Shown: piece after piece, positions 7,314-14,222 of the stretch
Position numbering within the stretch: position 1 is the stretch's first letter
Layout of the letters: each line of letters opens with the position of its first letter
From: Pseudomonadales bacterium
GTDB taxonomy: Bacteria; Pseudomonadota; Gammaproteobacteria; Pseudomonadales; Azotimanducaceae
Length of the DNA: 14,691 nucleotides
Direction: 5' to 3'
Assembly: GCA_029244465.1 (NCBI GenBank)
Contig: JAQWQN010000215.1
Coordinates: 1 to 14,691 of the forward strand
Program-made: the position numbers and the translations under genes
The notes under the pieces: generated by a model
The model's input: only the letters and a program-made list of their open reading frames with translations
Told to the model about the DNA's origin: nothing
Databases searched by the model: none

Positions 7314-7910
7314 CTAAGCGAGGTGAGAACCACGGCCTTCTTGGCTTAGGAATAGCGATTCTAACTTCTCTGTCACAACATTGGTTAGATTAGTTCTGTC
7401 TAGATCAGATATGTTTGCAATTGCTGCCGGGCCGACGCGGTGTAAGTGAAGTACGGGCCAGGAGTGCTCGAGCTCGCGTAAGTCGCCTTTGGCGAGGACT
7501 GGCAAAAACGGCTCGCCTTTTGGTCGATTGTTGATGATCGCCCGCATGCCGGCGGTAAAAGGCAATTGGCGCTTGCCGAGATTTCGATCTTTATCGATAT
7601 TGGCGAGGTACAGGCCAGTTTTGCCTATAAGCTGTCCGGGGATGATGTAGAGTCCGGTTGCTGTTACCGCTGATTTCTCGATGTGAAAGAAGGTGTCATG
7701 AAAAGCGCCCGCGTTGGGAAGAATGACCAGCTTGCGATCCCAGTCTTCTGGGAAAAACATATTGTATGTGGAATAGATTTGTTCGACTGATGGCGAGTAG
7801 ACGCACAGCGTCGGTTCGAACTGCGTGACGAAATCCATCGCACGCTGTGCTTGCGTGAATGCTTCTAGATCCCACGCGAGATCCGAATTGATGGGTAAAT
7901 TCATTGCCAT
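7314..7910 (-). CDS. Hypothetical protein, unrecognised
   Basis: This frame of 198 codons starts at ATG 7910 (a second in-frame ATG at 7904 is possible) and ends at TAG 7314-7316. The product has no membrane segment or signal peptide, so it is probably cytoplasmic. It is a mixed alpha/beta-looking sequence with stretches such as RKLVILPNAGAFHDTFFHIE, TGLYIIPGQL and HSWPVLHLHRVGP, none of which I can assign to a family. Its place between a glycosyltransferase (69 bp upstream) and a secreted or membrane protein (directly downstream) on the same strand suggests a shared transcript. No clear ribosome-binding site is seen. The call as a gene rests on frame length, codon composition like the neighbours and position. 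Confidence 0.65.
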   Translation of the reverse strand: MAMNLPINSDLAWDLEAFTQAQRAMDFVTQFEPTLCVYSPSVEQIYSTYNMFFPEDWDRKLVILPNAGAFHDTFFHIEKSAVTATGLYIIPGQLIGKTGLYLANIDKDRNLGKRQLPFTAGMRAIINNRPKGEPFLPVLAKGDLRELEHSWPVLHLHRVGPAAIANISDLDRTNLTNVVTEKLESLFLSQEGRGSHLA

Positions 7911-7979
7911 CGCGATTGCTCTAAATGTCGTGGCGCATTAGTTTACGATAGCGCTGAGGATGGGGTAGGTTTCGGCCGC

Positions 7980-9149
7980 TTAGGTGTGATTGGCTTCACA
8001 CAGATAGTGTGAGGCAATCGTTGCGAGTACCGAGCTCGGTAAGACTGAAAAGGTCTCGAGCAAAGGCAGATCTGGAAAAAGTAATCGCGTGGCGTGAATA
8101 AACTTGAGGGTTTTTAACCCATCGAACCAATCCAGTACAGCTTCACGACGTTGTTTAGGTTGATATCGCGTTCTAAACAATGCCTCTCTTTGTTGCCAGC
8201 CCAGGGTGTTGAGAATGTCGTTAATTGGCTTCGATGCAGAGAACTGCCCGGTCGTTGCGAATTGATTCAGAGCGCCTAGTGCTTCCCGCAGGAGTTCGAA
8301 AGCGTTGAAGTTGTAACTCATGTAGCTTGCGCCACTGGATTCGCCTACAAGCAGCTCAGATATTTTTTCCAAGGCTGGCCCAGTACCGAAAGGTACTCGT
8401 TGGGAAAGTCTTGCGGTAACTGTCACAAGGACTTGTGGACAGTATCGCACTGGTGCGATTTTCACGATCTTGTTGAGTAGGTAGAAGTCTTCCCCCGCAT
8501 TTTTGCGCGGAAAGCCGCGAACTTGGGCGTAGGTCTCAGCGTGCACTGCGATGGTGCTGCCCAATGTTGGATAGGCGTGGCGTGAGCCGGCAAAGGTGAG
8601 TCCAGCAATGTAGTAGGCCATATGCTGGTCATATAGATTGATTGCCCGCCTTATGGTGTGATCATCTGTTCGGTGACGGTGGGCGAATACGTATGCCCCC
8701 GAGCCGTCTAGCGGGTGAGAGAAGTAGTTCGCGGGAAGCATGACATCGGCGTCTGTCATGTAGAGCCAAGGGCTCGTGAGCTGATTGGCATGGTAAAGTC
8801 TTAACGCGATATCCGTGCCGATCTTTCTGGCCAAGCCGACCCCTTGCTGCCGGGGTAAGGGGCTATCCATGCCATCCAGGACGAGTAAGTGCCTTGAGTT
8901 GACTGACGTCAGCGTTTCTAGCAGTGATCGTGTGTGGGCTATTTCTGCAAGGCTTGTGTGCTCTGGGTAGTTTACCACCACAATTAGCAGTGCACCGGCG
9001 GCGACGGCTTGAGCGTGAATGGTGAGAATGGCTGAGGGTGATTCGTTGAAAGCGGGGATCACTATCGCGGCGCTGTAGTTGTCGACTGGAAGCTGATCCT
9101 CAATATGTGACTCTGCATATCGAGCGAGGTATTTTGCGCTGGCGTTCAC
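7980..9149 (-). CDS. GT-A fold glycosyltransferase, family 2-like
   Basis: The product resembles family 2 glycosyltransferases. YSAAIVIPAFNE (about 25-36 from the GTG start) is the first nucleotide-binding strand. YMTDADVMLP (about 130-139) holds the DxD-type metal-binding acid pair, and NAGEDFYLLNKI (about 217-228) holds the ED motif of the catalytic base region. There are no membrane helices. It likely transfers a sugar from a nucleotide donor to a cell-surface or small acceptor; the donor and acceptor are unknown. The start is uncertain. The open frame extends to TTG 9257, but that would overlap miaE by 79 bp, so I prefer GTG 9149 (389 aa). There is no in-frame ATG near the start, and no strong ribosome-binding site for either choice. 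The C-terminal third (from about residue 285) is helical-looking and unassigned. Confidence 0.8.
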   Translation of the reverse strand: MNASAKYLARYAESHIEDQLPVDNYSAAIVIPAFNESPSAILTIHAQAVAAGALLIVVVNYPEHTSLAEIAHTRSLLETLTSVNSRHLLVLDGMDSPLPRQQGVGLARKIGTDIALRLYHANQLTSPWLYMTDADVMLPANYFSHPLDGSGAYVFAHRHRTDDHTIRRAINLYDQHMAYYIAGLTFAGSRHAYPTLGSTIAVHAETYAQVRGFPRKNAGEDFYLLNKIVKIAPVRYCPQVLVTVTARLSQRVPFGTGPALEKISELLVGESSGASYMSYNFNAFELLREALGALNQFATTGQFSASKPINDILNTLGWQQREALFRTRYQPKQRREAVLDWFDGLKTLKFIHATRLLFPDLPLLETFSVLPSSVLATIASHYLCEANHT

Positions 9150-9178
9150 TTGACCGACGAGGTGCTCGTTTTGTTTGA

Positions 9179-9772
9179 TCAGTGGAGGGCTGGGCGAATT
9201 GCCTGGTCGGCCATAATCTGACCTTCCTGCTCTGTGAATATCGCCAGTTGGCGGCAAACGTCGTCTTCGGGATAAAACTCACCCGCAAGATCGACAAACA
9301 ACTCCCAGTGGCGCTCTTCGCTGTCCGCGATGGCGTCGTAGAACGTGCGTAACTCTGGATCTGTTACGCGACCTGCGACCAACCCGAAACGCTCTGCGCC
9401 TCGGCGTTCGACCACCGCACCGATGAGGAGACGATCGAGAAGAAAATACTCTGGTCCCCTGCGTATCAATGCGTTTAATTGGTGGATATAGGGATCTTTT
9501 TGGTCGGCGCCGGGAACCACGTCACGGGCCAACATCACTCGAATCACTTCGCGATAGTGATTCAGCTCCTCAACTGCTAAATCGACCATCGCGTTCAACA
9601 GACGCGGCTTGTCCGGATAATGGGCTGCGACGCTCATGGCCATGCCAGACGCTTTCTTTTCACAGGAGGCATGGTCTTTGAGAAACTCGTCGAAATCTTT
9701 GAACACGGCATCGAGCCATTCAACCGGACTAGCGACGAGTGTCGGTATTAGCGATAGATTTCGTTCAGCCAT
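9179..9772 (-). CDS. miaE: tRNA-(ms2io6A37) hydroxylase
   Basis: The 197-residue protein has the MiaE ferritin-like diiron signature. Glu38 lies in HASCEKKAS, E69xxH72 in VEELNHYRE, Glu122 in VERRGAERF and E152xxH155 in DSEERHWELF. The length is that of the family. MiaE hydroxylates the isopentenyl side chain of ms2i6A at position 37 of tRNAs that read codons starting with U, using molecular oxygen. MiaA and MiaB, which supply the substrate modification, are not in this window. Its ATG lies within the last codons of the esterase gene (25 bp overlap), so the two are likely coupled. The glycosyltransferase follows at once. MiaE occurs mainly in Gammaproteobacteria and a few other Proteobacteria, which supports the lineage guess. 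Confidence 0.93.
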   Translation of the reverse strand: MAERNLSLIPTLVASPVEWLDAVFKDFDEFLKDHASCEKKASGMAMSVAAHYPDKPRLLNAMVDLAVEELNHYREVIRVMLARDVVPGADQKDPYIHQLNALIRRGPEYFLLDRLLIGAVVERRGAERFGLVAGRVTDPELRTFYDAIADSEERHWELFVDLAGEFYPEDDVCRQLAIFTEQEGQIMADQAIRPALH

Positions 9773-10410
9773 GTCGCTATGTCAGAGATCTCTTGAGGAC
9801 AGACTTGGTGGCCCATGGCGTATTCCCGCCATTGCACTTGATAGGACAAGTTGAGTAACGCTTCGCGCGAAGTGATTGCTCGAGTGATTGGAATCATTGG
9901 GTCGCTCAGACCGTGAGCCATGAAGATGGACGTATCAACGTTGGCGAAGTCGACGCGATCGGCCAGGTGTTCGTGATCGTGCACGTAAGTTGATAGCGCC
10001 ATAATTCCGCGGAGCTTTTGGCGATGGCTCAAGCCCAATTGCAGGGCGATCACGCCACCTTGAGAAAATCCAGCGAGTGTGACTTTATTTTCTGCCACAC
10101 CATTTTGAACCTCCCGATCGATGAGTTGCGCGATTGCTGCGGCCGATGCATCGATGTCCTCAGTACCTTTTAAGGGCGCGCCAGGGTCAATGTCGTACCA
10201 ACCGCGCATTTCGGCACCACCATTGATGGTTATCGGTCGCACGGGCGCATTAGGGAAAACGAAGCGTAGCGACTGCTCTAGCTCCAGTATCGGCACGATT
10301 GGTTCGAAATCTGACGCATCAGCACCAAGGCCGTGCATCCATATGACTGTGCCAACAGGATTGTCCCCACTTTCGGCCTCTAACACCTCAATTTCTGCCA
10401 ATTCGGACAT
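9748..10410 (-). CDS. Carboxylesterase/lysophospholipase, alpha/beta hydrolase (Abhydrolase_2 family)
   Basis: The 220 residues form an alpha/beta hydrolase of the phospholipase/carboxylesterase family (PF02230). WMHGLGADASDF (24-35) is the oxyanion loop. The nucleophile is Ser116 in GFSQGG, the acid Asp170 in HGLSDPMIP and the base His201 in MGHQVCPQE. The protein has no signal peptide and should act in the cytoplasm on short-chain esters or lysophospholipids; related proteins include Pseudomonas EstB/carboxylesterase II. The start at ATG 10410 is firm because an AGGAGG ribosome-binding site (10423-10418) lies 7 bp upstream. It is the first gene of a minus-strand cluster with miaE, the glycosyltransferase and two unknown genes, and diverges from the ABC exporter. 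Confidence 0.92.
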   Translation of the reverse strand: MSELAEIEVLEAESGDNPVGTVIWMHGLGADASDFEPIVPILELEQSLRFVFPNAPVRPITINGGAEMRGWYDIDPGAPLKGTEDIDASAAAIAQLIDREVQNGVAENKVTLAGFSQGGVIALQLGLSHRQKLRGIMALSTYVHDHEHLADRVDFANVDTSIFMAHGLSDPMIPITRAITSREALLNLSYQVQWREYAMGHQVCPQEISDIATWLNEIYR

Positions 10411-10417
10411 TGATTAG

Positions 10418-10423
10418 CCTCCT
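10418..10423 (-). promoter_or_regulatory. Perfect AGGAGG ribosome-binding site of the esterase gene
   Basis: On the minus strand the sequence reads AAAAGGAGGCTAATCAATG. The AGGAGG core is 7 bases from the ATG at 10410. It is the strongest Shine-Dalgarno site in the window and fixes the start of the first gene of the cluster. Confidence 0.85.
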
Positions 10424-10448
10424 TTTGCGAATTCGTTCACGGTAAATG

Positions 10449-10477
10449 ACCATAAGGACCTAATCTGGCGAGTGCAA
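10449..10477 (-). promoter_or_regulatory. Candidate sigma-70 promoter for the esterase-miaE cluster
   Basis: On the minus strand TTGCAC (10477-10472) and TATGGT (10454-10449) are separated by 17 bp, with four of six matches to each consensus hexamer. The start of transcription would fall near 10442, leaving a leader of about 30 bases that contains the ribosome-binding site. The spacing and position are good, but the hexamers are only moderate, so this is a prediction. Confidence 0.35.
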
Positions 10478-10506
10478 GTTGTCTCGAGGGCCGCCATAAT
10501 GGCGAC

Positions 10507-12270
10507 ATGGATGAAGGTCTCGATAGAGAAGTAAATAAAGACCTGACTCGTCTCACGCCGGCTCTAAAGTTCCTTAGGCCCTATGTTAAGCAGGTGGTTG
10601 CGGCAAGTATCGCGTTAGTGGTCACCGCCACCGCGACGCTGTCGCTTGGCCAAGGGATACGGCTTGTGATCGACTCAGGGTTCGCCAGTGGCGAAGCAGA
10701 AGTTTTGGTCGAATCGATTAGGCTGTTTGTTGGCTTTGTCGTTTTGTTGACCATTGGCACGTTCGTGCGGTTTTACTTTGTCTCTTGGGTGGGGGAGCGG
10801 GTTAGCGCAGATATTCGCCTTGCGGTGTTCAATCACCTAATCCGTATGCATCCAGGCTTCTTCGAAGAAAATGCGCCAAGCGAAATTCAATCTCGCATTA
10901 CGACCGATACCACCCTTCTACAAACCGTCATCGGCTCTTCCGTTTCTATTGCGCTTCGTAATGTATTGATGTTCTTGGGTGGAATTGTTTTGCTTTTCGT
11001 AACCAACGCGAAGTTATCGCTCATTGTGGTTGCGAGCATTCCTTTTGTCGTCGCGCCCATCATTTTGATTGGTCGAAGGGTGCGACGTTTGTCGCGGACG
11101 AGCCAGGATCGACTTGCGGATGTTGGTAGTTTCGCTGGCGAATCGCTGCGACATATAAAAATTGTGCAGGCGTTTAACCATGAGGGTCGGGACGAAGTTG
11201 TTTTTAAAGAACGCGTAGAACAGGCGTTTGCAGTTTCTCTGCAGCGTATTCGGCAGCGTGCGGTACTGGTTGCGATTGTCATGTTATTGGTCTTCGGTGC
11301 GGTCGCGACGATGCTTTGGTTCGGCGGTCAAGCAGTACTAACAGGGCAGACTAGTGCTGGTGAGTTGGCTGCATTTATTTTTTACGCCTTCATCGTTGCT
11401 GGGTCGGTTGGCGCGATCAGCGAAGTCTTGAGTGATCTGCAACGCGCAGCTGGTGCAATGGAGCGATTGATGGAGCTTTTGGCGAGTCCGAGTCTCATCA
11501 GTGATCCAGAGAATCCTAAGACCGTTCAAGGTACGGAGCTACAACTGAGTGTCGAAGCACTGAGTTTTAAGTATCCCACGCGACCCGATGCGCAAATTCT
11601 GCAGGATGTGTCCTTCACCGCTTCGCCTGGAGAGATGGTGGCTGTGGTTGGCCCTTCAGGGGCCGGTAAAAGCACGCTGTTCGACTTGATACAGAGATTT
11701 TATGTGCCCGACAGTGGGGTTCTCAAGTTGGGCGGAGTCGACTGCGCTGAGCTGAATCTGGAGACCATTCGCACACACATTGGTTTTGTGCCGCAAGATC
11801 CGGTGATGTTTGCGGGGACGATTCGAGAAAACCTGCTGTATGCCAGAGAAATTGCTAGTGAAGATGATATTTGGCAGGCGGCAAAACTCGCCCATGCGGA
11901 AGAATTTATTCACGCCTTACCTGCTGGGTTAGAAACTAAAATGGGTGAGGATGGCGTTGGTTTGTCGGGTGGCCAGCGACAGCGGTTAGCGATTGCTCGA
12001 GCGCTTATAGCGAGGCCTGCGATCTTGTTGCTTGATGAAGCAACGTCAGCCTTGGATGCCCAAAGCGAACATCACATCCGTCTGTCGATCGAAGGATTGA
12101 AAGGCAGGATGACAATCCTGGTGATCGCGCACCGACTTTCGACGGTTCGACAAGCGGATCGGATCCTCGTTCTAGAAGATGGACAGCTTCGTGATAGCGG
12201 CTCGCATGATGAGCTAATGGCGAGTAGTGAATTGTATGCGCGCTTCGCTCGCATACAATTTGCGGCCTAA
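10507..12270 (+). CDS. ABC exporter half-transporter, MsbA-related (permease fused to ATPase)
   Basis: The 587-residue protein joins a six-helix membrane domain (helices near 30-48, 70-92, 146-166, 168-188, 252-272 and 286-306) to a nucleotide-binding domain. The ATPase has an A-loop Tyr356, Walker A GPSGAGKST (382-390), Q-loop Gln430, signature LSGGQ (486-490), Walker B ILLLD with Glu511 (506-511) and H-loop His542, all intact. It should work as a homodimer in the inner membrane. It fits the MsbA-related type IV exporters common in Proteobacteria; the substrate, perhaps a lipid or drug-like molecule, is unknown. ATG 10507 has no good ribosome-binding site. The gene is divergent from the esterase gene and is followed by about 240 bp of non-coding DNA before the racemase gene. 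Confidence 0.92.
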   Translation: MDEGLDREVNKDLTRLTPALKFLRPYVKQVVAASIALVVTATATLSLGQGIRLVIDSGFASGEAEVLVESIRLFVGFVVLLTIGTFVRFYFVSWVGERVSADIRLAVFNHLIRMHPGFFEENAPSEIQSRITTDTTLLQTVIGSSVSIALRNVLMFLGGIVLLFVTNAKLSLIVVASIPFVVAPIILIGRRVRRLSRTSQDRLADVGSFAGESLRHIKIVQAFNHEGRDEVVFKERVEQAFAVSLQRIRQRAVLVAIVMLLVFGAVATMLWFGGQAVLTGQTSAGELAAFIFYAFIVAGSVGAISEVLSDLQRAAGAMERLMELLASPSLISDPENPKTVQGTELQLSVEALSFKYPTRPDAQILQDVSFTASPGEMVAVVGPSGAGKSTLFDLIQRFYVPDSGVLKLGGVDCAELNLETIRTHIGFVPQDPVMFAGTIRENLLYAREIASEDDIWQAAKLAHAEEFIHALPAGLETKMGEDGVGLSGGQRQRLAIARALIARPAILLLDEATSALDAQSEHHIRLSIEGLKGRMTILVIAHRLSTVRQADRILVLEDGQLRDSGSHDELMASSELYARFARIQFAA

Positions 12271-12324
12271 TGCTCCCAACTGGTGCAGTTAGTGGTGTAA
12301 ATACCGCATAAAAAGCATAATGTT

Positions 12325-12341
12325 GTTGGCGGCGAGCCAAC
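12325..12341 (+). terminator. Possible weak terminator hairpin after the ABC exporter gene
   Basis: GTTGGC and GCCAAC pair around a five-base loop (GGCGA), 54 bp after the exporter stop. The following bases, CTATTGGTTT, form only a poor U tract, so an intrinsic terminator is uncertain. The hairpin could instead be a leader element of the racemase transcript. Confidence 0.25.
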
Positions 12342-12508
12342 CTATTGGTTTAGAATTGCGCGCCGGTCAGTCGGGCTGGATTCTGCGCTGACCCGGAATG
12401 ATCAAAATCAATACTTCAACATAAGACAAGAAGTCAAAACAATAAGATCAGATGCCACTCGCACGCCTTGAAGTAGTGTGTCGAGCGCGAAAGATCTGGG
12501 GGTATGCT

Positions 12509-13639
12509 ATGGGACCGCTTCAAGGACTGAGATTAATTGAGCTGGCGGGTATTGGGCCTGGCCCATTTTGTGGAATGATGTTATCCGACATGGGTGCTGA
12601 AGTGATTCGTGTTGAACGTCTTGGCGGCGCGGCCACTGCACCTAAAGATGTGTTAGCGCGCAACCGTCGTTCTGTATCTGTAGATCTCAAGGATCCCAAA
12701 GGCGTTGAGGCTGTCCTGCGGTTAGTAGAAACTGCGGATGGCTTGTTTGAAGGCTTTCGACCCGGCGTCACCGAACGATTAGGCCTTGGTCCGGACGACT
12801 GCCTGGCGCGCAACCCCAAACTTGTTTACGGACGAATGACAGGTTGGGGACAAGATGGTCCGATGGCCCATGCCGCTGGTCATGATATCAATTACATCGG
12901 CTTAGCCGGAGCGCTTCACGCGATTGGTCGTCCAGGTGAAAAACCGGTGCCTCCACTCAATCTCGTTGGTGACTTTGGCGGGGGCGGCATGCTGTTAGCG
13001 TTTGGTATGGTTTGCGGATTGTTAGAGTCTGGACGATCGGGCGAGGGACAGGTCATTGATGCAGCCATGGTCGATGGCACGGCGTCGCTGATGGCGATGT
13101 TTTTCTCCTTTGCCGCGGGCGGTGGCTTTTCTGATCAGCGTGGGACCAATATGCTCGATGGCGGGGCGCCATTTTATGACACTTATGAAACCGCTGACGG
13201 AAAGGCAATCTGTATTGGTTCGATCGAACCTCAGTTTTACGCGTTATTAAAAGAGAAAGCGGAGTTGCCTGAAGAGCGCTTTGGCAACCAGATGGATACC
13301 AGCCAATGGCCCGCTTTGAAAGAAGAGCTAGCGGCTGTTTTCAAAACAAAGAGCCAGGATGAATGGTGCACGTTGATGGAAGGCACAGACGTCTGCTTTG
13401 CGCCAGTACTCTCGATTTTCGAAGCACCGGAACATCCGCATAATAAGGCTAGAAACAGTTTTTACGAAGTTGATGGTGTGATGCAACAAGCGCCGTCACC
13501 ACGCTTTTCGAGAACGGTCCCAGAGATTTCACACGGCGCTAGAGTGCCAGGAGAGGATACCGTTTCCGTTTTGCAGGATTGCGGATTTGCTGTCGATGAA
13601 ATCAGCGCACTACAAGAAAACGGCATCATCGCCGTCTAG
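12509..13639 (+). CDS. Alpha-methylacyl-CoA racemase (family III CoA-transferase fold)
   Basis: From ATG 12509 the protein has 376 residues and begins MGPLQGLRLIELAGIGPGPF, the normal start of these enzymes. A TGGGGG ribosome-binding site lies 6 bp upstream. An upstream ATG at 12452 would add 19 unrelated residues. The catalytic residues match the Mycobacterium MCR enzyme with an offset of one: His125 in AGHDINYIG, Asp155 in LVGDFGGGG and Glu240 in IEPQFY. DGGAPFYDTYETADG is also typical of racemases rather than CoA transferases. The reaction is interconversion of (2R)- and (2S)-methylacyl-CoA, needed for beta-oxidation of methyl-branched acids. Breakdown of such acids releases propionyl-CoA, which fits the propionyl-CoA synthetase gene two genes downstream. 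The Walker-like or formyl-CoA transferase roles of other family members are less likely given the full triad. Confidence 0.9.
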   Translation: MGPLQGLRLIELAGIGPGPFCGMMLSDMGAEVIRVERLGGAATAPKDVLARNRRSVSVDLKDPKGVEAVLRLVETADGLFEGFRPGVTERLGLGPDDCLARNPKLVYGRMTGWGQDGPMAHAAGHDINYIGLAGALHAIGRPGEKPVPPLNLVGDFGGGGMLLAFGMVCGLLESGRSGEGQVIDAAMVDGTASLMAMFFSFAAGGGFSDQRGTNMLDGGAPFYDTYETADGKAICIGSIEPQFYALLKEKAELPEERFGNQMDTSQWPALKEELAAVFKTKSQDEWCTLMEGTDVCFAPVLSIFEAPEHPHNKARNSFYEVDGVMQQAPSPRFSRTVPEISHGARVPGEDTVSVLQDCGFAVDEISALQENGIIAV

Positions 13640-13675
13640 GCGCACTTTCGCTCCAACTAAAATCATCTTGAAATA

Positions 13676-13681
13676 TATAAT
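13676..13681 (+). promoter_or_regulatory. Candidate -10 box (TATAAT) upstream of the AP2-like gene
   Basis: A perfect TATAAT lies 25 bp before the ATG at 13707, in an AT-rich stretch, but no convincing -35 hexamer is found 16-18 bp upstream. If used, the leader would be about 20 bases, enough for the AAGAGG ribosome-binding site (13692-13697). This suggests the small gene has its own promoter and is not only read from the racemase gene. Confidence 0.35.
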
Positions 13682-13706
13682 TAGTAAAACTAAGAGGTAC
13701 CTTTAA

Positions 13707-14213
13707 ATGAGTGTTGAGTTGTTAGATAACCCCCGCTTCCACGGTTTTCGCGTGCGTCGGCAGGTAGAAGGCAAAACGTTCCAGGAATATTTTTCTTTGA
13801 AAGAAAATGGCAAGCGCTTACGCGGAGTGAAGCGTGCTGCTGTTAAAGAGCAAGCCGAAAAGCGTGACGCCACACTTTCAAAATTGCAGGCGAAAGCAAA
13901 GGACAAAGCGGATAAGGAAATCCAACTCGATGATTCGGGACAGGTTAAAGGTATCTTATGCCGTCTGAAGAAAGAAAAGAGCGGAACCATGACACCGGTT
14001 TTCCAAGTAGGGATTATGTCGCGCGAAACCGAAAAAATTGTGAACACTACCGTCTCGATCAATAAGCATGGTATTGAGAGCGCATGGCAGTCTGCAGTAG
14101 ATTTTTACTGTCACCACAAGAAAATTAGTAAGCGGGCAAAGATTTATAAAGAGCTTGTTGCGATGTGTCCGAAGAAAGCTCGAGTGACCAAACTTCTGAA
14201 AGCACTGGCCTAG
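13707..14213 (+). CDS. Small basic protein, probable tandem AP2-like DNA-binding modules
   Basis: The 168-residue product is rich in Lys and Arg and has no membrane segment. Two parts share a layout of three short strands followed by a helix. In the first (about 10-62), GFRVRRQVEGKTFQEYFSLK is followed by a Lys/Ala-rich helix. In the second (about 79-140), KGILCRLKKEKSG, FQVGIMSRETEKIVNTTVSI and a helix with ESAWQSAVDFY follow each other. This resembles AP2-type DNA-binding modules found in bacterial proteins and integrase N-termini. That reading is inference from pattern, without a search. A nucleoid-associated or regulatory role would fit. An AAGAGG ribosome-binding site sits 9 bp before ATG 13707. 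The gene lies between the racemase and the synthetase, with 9 bp to the latter. Confidence 0.8.
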   Translation: MSVELLDNPRFHGFRVRRQVEGKTFQEYFSLKENGKRLRGVKRAAVKEQAEKRDATLSKLQAKAKDKADKEIQLDDSGQVKGILCRLKKEKSGTMTPVFQVGIMSRETEKIVNTTVSINKHGIESAWQSAVDFYCHHKKISKRAKIYKELVAMCPKKARVTKLLKALA

Positions 14214-14222
14214 GTTGTCAAC

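Noticed and set aside
10887..11282. Minus-strand frame of 131 codons within the ABC exporter region
   Set aside because: It is antisense to the exporter membrane domain, which is intact and conserved on the plus strand.
12452..12508. Upstream ATG extending the racemase by 19 residues
   Set aside because: The extra residues do not resemble the family, and ATG 12509 has a ribosome-binding site and the standard MGPLQGLRLIELAG beginning.
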